Positions 60,883 through 64,000 of a stretch of DNA of 64,000 nucleotides are shown here, in pieces. The stretch is from Alphaproteobacteria bacterium (GTDB taxonomy: Bacteria > Pseudomonadota > Alphaproteobacteria > Micropepsales > Micropepsaceae). Positions within the stretch are counted from its first letter, which is position 1, and each line of letters opens with the position of its first letter. The stretch lies in NCBI GenBank assembly GCA_019245415.1, contig JAFARO010000004.1, positions 992,001 through 1,056,000 on the forward strand. Reading direction: 5' to 3'. The notes beneath the pieces were generated by a model. That model was not told the DNA's origin. It did not search any database and saw nothing but the letters and a program-made list of their open reading frames with translations. Position numbers and translations under genes: made by a program.

Positions 60883-63690
60883 ATGAAGACTGTCTTTCGC
60901 GCCGCTCTTGCATGGCTTGCGCTTCTCTGCGCGGCGGCCGCCGCGCCGCCGAAGGATTCGCATACGGTCGACTTTGCGGCGCACGATGGCGTGATCGAGC
61001 TTGAGGACGCGCTTGGTCCGTACAAGATGCCGGCCAACCTGCAGCCGCGCTCTTCGAGCTGGTACTCGTTCAGCGCCACCAACAACGGCGCGCGAACCGC
61101 GATGCGCGTCCTCGAGGCCGGACCGTCAGCGCAGGCGGCACTCGCGATCTTTCCGCATTCGACCCGGCCTTCAATCATCAGTCTGGCAAGCCCCGATCCC
61201 GGCGCCATTGTCGAGACCGCGAAAGCCTATGGCGGGCGCGCCTATCTGGTCACCGTGCCGCCCGGCGCGACCATCGGCCTGGCGGTGGAGATCGCCAATG
61301 GCGAAAGCCCACCGTCGCTGCTGGCCTGGACCGAGCCTGCGCTTGCCGCCCACAACCGCCAGATGGCGATCTTCATCGCGGCGATTGCCGGCCTGATCTT
61401 TGCCGCGGCCGCGATCGCCGCCGGGCTCGCCGTGATGACCGGCCACAAGGCCCCGATCTGGGCCGCGGCGACCTTGACGTTTGTGCTGCTCGCGCGCCTG
61501 GCAGGCAGCGGCATGTTCGATGCCAGCCTCGCCACCCATGTCGGCGGACCTTACGGGCTGGTTGCATTGTTTTCCGGCCTGTCCCTGATATCGGGCGCGT
61601 GGCTTGGCAATCTCGTCGTGCCAATCGACGAGCGCTGGCCCGGGTCCGAGCGCTTCCTGCGCATCGCACTCGGCAGCACCGCCGCCGTCGCCGGATTTGC
61701 CTATATCGGTCTACCCTTTGCGACGCTGCTGACCGATCTCCTGGTCGTGCTCGGGTCCGGCATGCTCGCCGCCTATCTGCTCGATCGCGGCCGCCGCGGC
61801 TCCCAGCCCGCGCGGATGCTGACGCCGAGCGCCATCGTCTTCGCGCTAGTCACGCTGGCCACGATCCTCACCCACCTTGGGCTTCTCGGCAGGAGCTCCG
61901 TCGCACCCGACATCGCCGGTGGGTTCGCCGCGGCGGGCGCCGTTCTGCTCGCGCTCGCGGTGGCGGCGGGCGAGGGGATCGCCGTCCTTCCCGGCTCCGC
62001 GCGCAGCGCGCCGACCGAACGTCTCGCCATCGGTGCCTCGCACCAGGGAATCTACGATCTCGAATTCGCCAGCGACGAGATCGTGCTGTCGTCCGAGGCC
62101 GCAAGACTCCTCGCCTTCGATGCGCCGGACGGCGCGCGCATACCCCATCCCGCTTGGATCGCGCGCATCCATCCGGAAGACCGCGCCGTCTACGAGCAGG
62201 CACTGAGCGAATTCCGCGGTCAGAGCGGGTTGGCGTTCCGCATCGAGTTCCGTTTCCGCGACGAAGTGGGACGCCTGGTCTGGCTCGAACTGCGCGCCAC
62301 CATGATGGGGGAGGGCGGGACACCGCGCTGCCTCGGCCTGATCGCCGATATCGGCGCGCGCAAGCAGTCCGAGGGCCAACCTCAATCCGCCGAGGCCTTG
62401 CGCGATCCGCTCACCGGGCTGGGCAACCGGGCGGCGCTGAGCCACGCGCTGGAGAGCCTTGGCGAGGGCTTTCTCGATGCCACGCTGGCGCTGCTCGATA
62501 TCGACCGATTCAAGAGTATTCACGCCAGCCTCGGCGATTCCGGCGGCGACGCGATCCTGACCCAAACGGCCGAGCGGTTGAGCACGCATTTCGCCGGCGA
62601 GGCTCAGGCCTTCCGCTTCAGTGGCGACTGCTTCGCGCTGCTCGTGCCCCATGCCGGCGAAAGCGCACAGGCGCTGGGCGCCAGCCTCGTGAAGCTCTGC
62701 GGCACCGCCTATACCGAAGCAGGCCGCAGCGTTTTCGCGCCGGTCAGCGTCGGTCTCACCGTTGGGCACGATGCGCGCGACACCGCCGATCTGGTGCGCA
62801 ATGCCGAACTTGCGCTGATGCAGGCCAAGCGCGACGGCGGCGGCTGTGCGCGGCTCTATCTGCGCGCGATGGCCGCCGTGCCGCAGGGCGACGCCGTGGC
62901 GCTCGAGGCCGAGTTGCGCGCCGCGCTGGATCAGGGCCAGATCGAGGTCTTCTATCAGCCGATCGTGCGGCTGGCGGGCGACAGCGTCGCGGGGTTCGAG
63001 GCGCTGCTGCGCTGGCGCCACCCCGAAAAAGGCCTCGTCGCGCCGCAGGAATTCATCGCCCATTCGGAAGGCACGGGGCTCATCGTCACCTTGGGACGTT
63101 TCGCGCTCGAGCAGGCCACGCGCGATCTCGCCCAGTGGCAGCGCTTCTTTCCGCTGCATCCGCCGCTGTTCGTCAGCGTCAATGTTTCACGCCGGCAGCT
63201 TCGCGACGCGGCCTTCGAGACGCAGCTCAGGCAATTGATTGAGGGCGCTTCGATCGCGCCGCATTCGCTCAAGCTCGAGATCACCGAAAATGCCGCCGTC
63301 TCCGACATGAAAGCGATCCTGCGGCGGCTGCGCGCGCTCGGCGCCGGGCTCGCCATCGACGATTTCGGCACCGGCCAGTCGAGCCTGAGCCAGCTCAAGG
63401 ACCTGCCGTTCGACACGGTGAAGATCGACCGCAGCTTCCTCACCCGCCATGGCGGCACCGACGGCGCATCCGACAGCGCCGTGGTGCTAGGCTCCATCGT
63501 GGCGCTGGCGCACGACCTCAAGCGGGAAGTGGTCGTCGAAGGCGTCGAGAGCGCCGCGGAGGCACAGCAGGTGCGCGCGCTGGGCTGCGAGTTCGCGCAA
63601 GGGTTCCACTATGCGCCGCCGCTGCCTTTGGCCGATGCGCTCAACTACATCGCGCGCCACTACAACACGCGTAGCGCGGTCGCGGACTGA
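60883..63690 (+). CDS. Membrane PAS-GGDEF-EAL c-di-GMP protein
   Basis: A 935-residue inner-membrane signalling protein: signal peptide, periplasmic beta domain (about 25-150), about seven helices (160-370) as in 7TMR-DISM proteins, PAS (about 385-500), GGDEF (506-665) and EAL (670-925). The GGDEF site is FSGDCFAL, so cyclase activity is unlikely. The EAL site is intact: GFEALLRWRHP, NVSRRQL, LEITENAA, AIDDFGTGQSS, TVKIDRSF, VEGVESA and AQGFHYA, so phosphodiesterase activity is expected, perhaps with GTP sensing by the GGDEF. Ligand for the periplasmic part is unknown. Confidence 0.92.
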   Translation: MKTVFRAALAWLALLCAAAAAPPKDSHTVDFAAHDGVIELEDALGPYKMPANLQPRSSSWYSFSATNNGARTAMRVLEAGPSAQAALAIFPHSTRPSIISLASPDPGAIVETAKAYGGRAYLVTVPPGATIGLAVEIANGESPPSLLAWTEPALAAHNRQMAIFIAAIAGLIFAAAAIAAGLAVMTGHKAPIWAAATLTFVLLARLAGSGMFDASLATHVGGPYGLVALFSGLSLISGAWLGNLVVPIDERWPGSERFLRIALGSTAAVAGFAYIGLPFATLLTDLLVVLGSGMLAAYLLDRGRRGSQPARMLTPSAIVFALVTLATILTHLGLLGRSSVAPDIAGGFAAAGAVLLALAVAAGEGIAVLPGSARSAPTERLAIGASHQGIYDLEFASDEIVLSSEAARLLAFDAPDGARIPHPAWIARIHPEDRAVYEQALSEFRGQSGLAFRIEFRFRDEVGRLVWLELRATMMGEGGTPRCLGLIADIGARKQSEGQPQSAEALRDPLTGLGNRAALSHALESLGEGFLDATLALLDIDRFKSIHASLGDSGGDAILTQTAERLSTHFAGEAQAFRFSGDCFALLVPHAGESAQALGASLVKLCGTAYTEAGRSVFAPVSVGLTVGHDARDTADLVRNAELALMQAKRDGGGCARLYLRAMAAVPQGDAVALEAELRAALDQGQIEVFYQPIVRLAGDSVAGFEALLRWRHPEKGLVAPQEFIAHSEGTGLIVTLGRFALEQATRDLAQWQRFFPLHPPLFVSVNVSRRQLRDAAFETQLRQLIEGASIAPHSLKLEITENAAVSDMKAILRRLRALGAGLAIDDFGTGQSSLSQLKDLPFDTVKIDRSFLTRHGGTDGASDSAVVLGSIVALAHDLKREVVVEGVESAAEAQQVRALGCEFAQGFHYAPPLPLADALNYIARHYNTRSAVAD

Positions 63691-64000
63691 TCAGGCCCGT
63701 CCGGCTTCCGCCGACAGGCCGGAGATGTCGGCGCCGAGGGTGGCGAGCGCGGCGCGCCACTTGCCGTCGCAGTCGCGGCCGAAAACGATGCGCCGGTCCG
63801 CCTCGCAGGGAATCCAGCCATTGGAGGAAAGTTCGCCTTCGATCTGTCCCGGACCCCAACCGGCATAGCCGAGCGCGAAGACGGCATGCCGCGGCCCGCG
63901 GCCCTCGGCCATGGCACGCAGGATGTCGATGGTGGCCGTGAGCGAGATTTCCGACGTCACCGGCATGGTCGCGCCGGCGCTCGCATATTCGGAGCTGTGC
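63691..64000 (-). CDS. YqgE/AlgH family protein, N-terminus beyond the right edge
   Basis: An open frame on the minus strand enters from the right edge (103 residues visible) and ends at 63691. SSEYASAGATMPVTSEISLTATIDILRA, seen in part as MPVTSEISLTATIDIL, and HAVFALGYAGWGPGQIEGEL are the conserved C-terminal half of UPF0301/YqgE/AlgH. The family's function is unclear (transcriptional or envelope roles have been proposed). The start lies outside the window. Confidence 0.92.
   Translation of the reverse strand, partial: HSSEYASAGATMPVTSEISLTATIDILRAMAEGRGPRHAVFALGYAGWGPGQIEGELSSNGWIPCEADRRIVFGRDCDGKWRAALATLGADISGLSAEAGRA

Overview
The window is a GC-rich chromosomal segment from an alphaproteobacterium. 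The evidence is the gene content and order: ribF-ileS-lspA followed by a DUF3035 (BamF-like) lipoprotein and two M16 peptidases; a ctaC-ctaD-ctaB-ctaE-DUF983-surf1-thrC-M16 operon; TIGR01459 HAD hydrolase; EcfG-type general-stress promoters; and dispersed palindromic repeats typical of this class. No close relative can be named safely from sequence alone; a Micropepsaceae/Rhizomicrobium-like or Rhodospirillales-like lineage is a guess. No rRNA, tRNA, CRISPR array, transposase or phage gene was recognised.

Layout. 1-6.8 kb: the end of a membrane protein gene (runs off the left edge), gph, glmU, glmS, a MarR regulator, an orphan Flp pilin, a GFA-family protein and rpiA. 6.7-15.9 kb: a DUF900-like lipoprotein hydrolase, gor, a secreted kelch/galactose-oxidase-like propeller protein, glutathione peroxidase, a TipF-like degenerate EAL protein, a structured spacer, a HAD hydrolase, a MaoC hydratase and ribF. 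15.9-18.0 kb: a small, AT-richer accessory islet of unknown genes inserted between ribF and ileS. 18.0-28.7 kb: ileS, lspA, bamF-like, an M16 pair, pgi, DUF5675 and mutL. 28.7-41.4 kb: a triple TonB-C protein, small secreted or membrane proteins, rsmD, three acyl-CoA dehydrogenases, a dienelactone hydrolase, LysE, chorismate mutase, a catalytically altered alpha/beta hydrolase and an aspartic protease with PDZ. 41.4-44.8 kb: an iron/cobalamin-type ABC importer overlapping ppk2. 44.8-49.1 kb: a stress block (Rrf2, Crp/Fnr, Gly/Gln-rich peptide, ATP-dependent DNA ligase, hemerythrin-disordered fusion) with EcfG-like promoters. 49.2-51.9 kb: a tldD-DUF952-pirin operon. 52.1-60.8 kb: the cytochrome c oxidase operon running through thrC, a processing-type M16 peptidase and a GNAT. 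60.9-64 kb: a membrane PAS-GGDEF-EAL protein and the end of a YqgE/AlgH gene.

How the genes work together. glmS and glmU supply UDP-GlcNAc for the cell wall. gor and the glutathione peroxidase form a thiol redox pair. ileS and lspA overlap, and lspA is followed by a lipoprotein that would need its activity. The aa3 oxidase genes are nearly complete but lack ctaG at its usual place. The most unusual features are a compositional mosaic in the ileS editing domain, palindromic repeats that have become the translation start and signal-peptide N-terminus of two adjacent M16 genes, a stress locus with near-consensus EcfG promoters including a hemerythrin fused to a repeat-rich disordered tail, and a small gene carrying an in-frame 39-bp triplicate.
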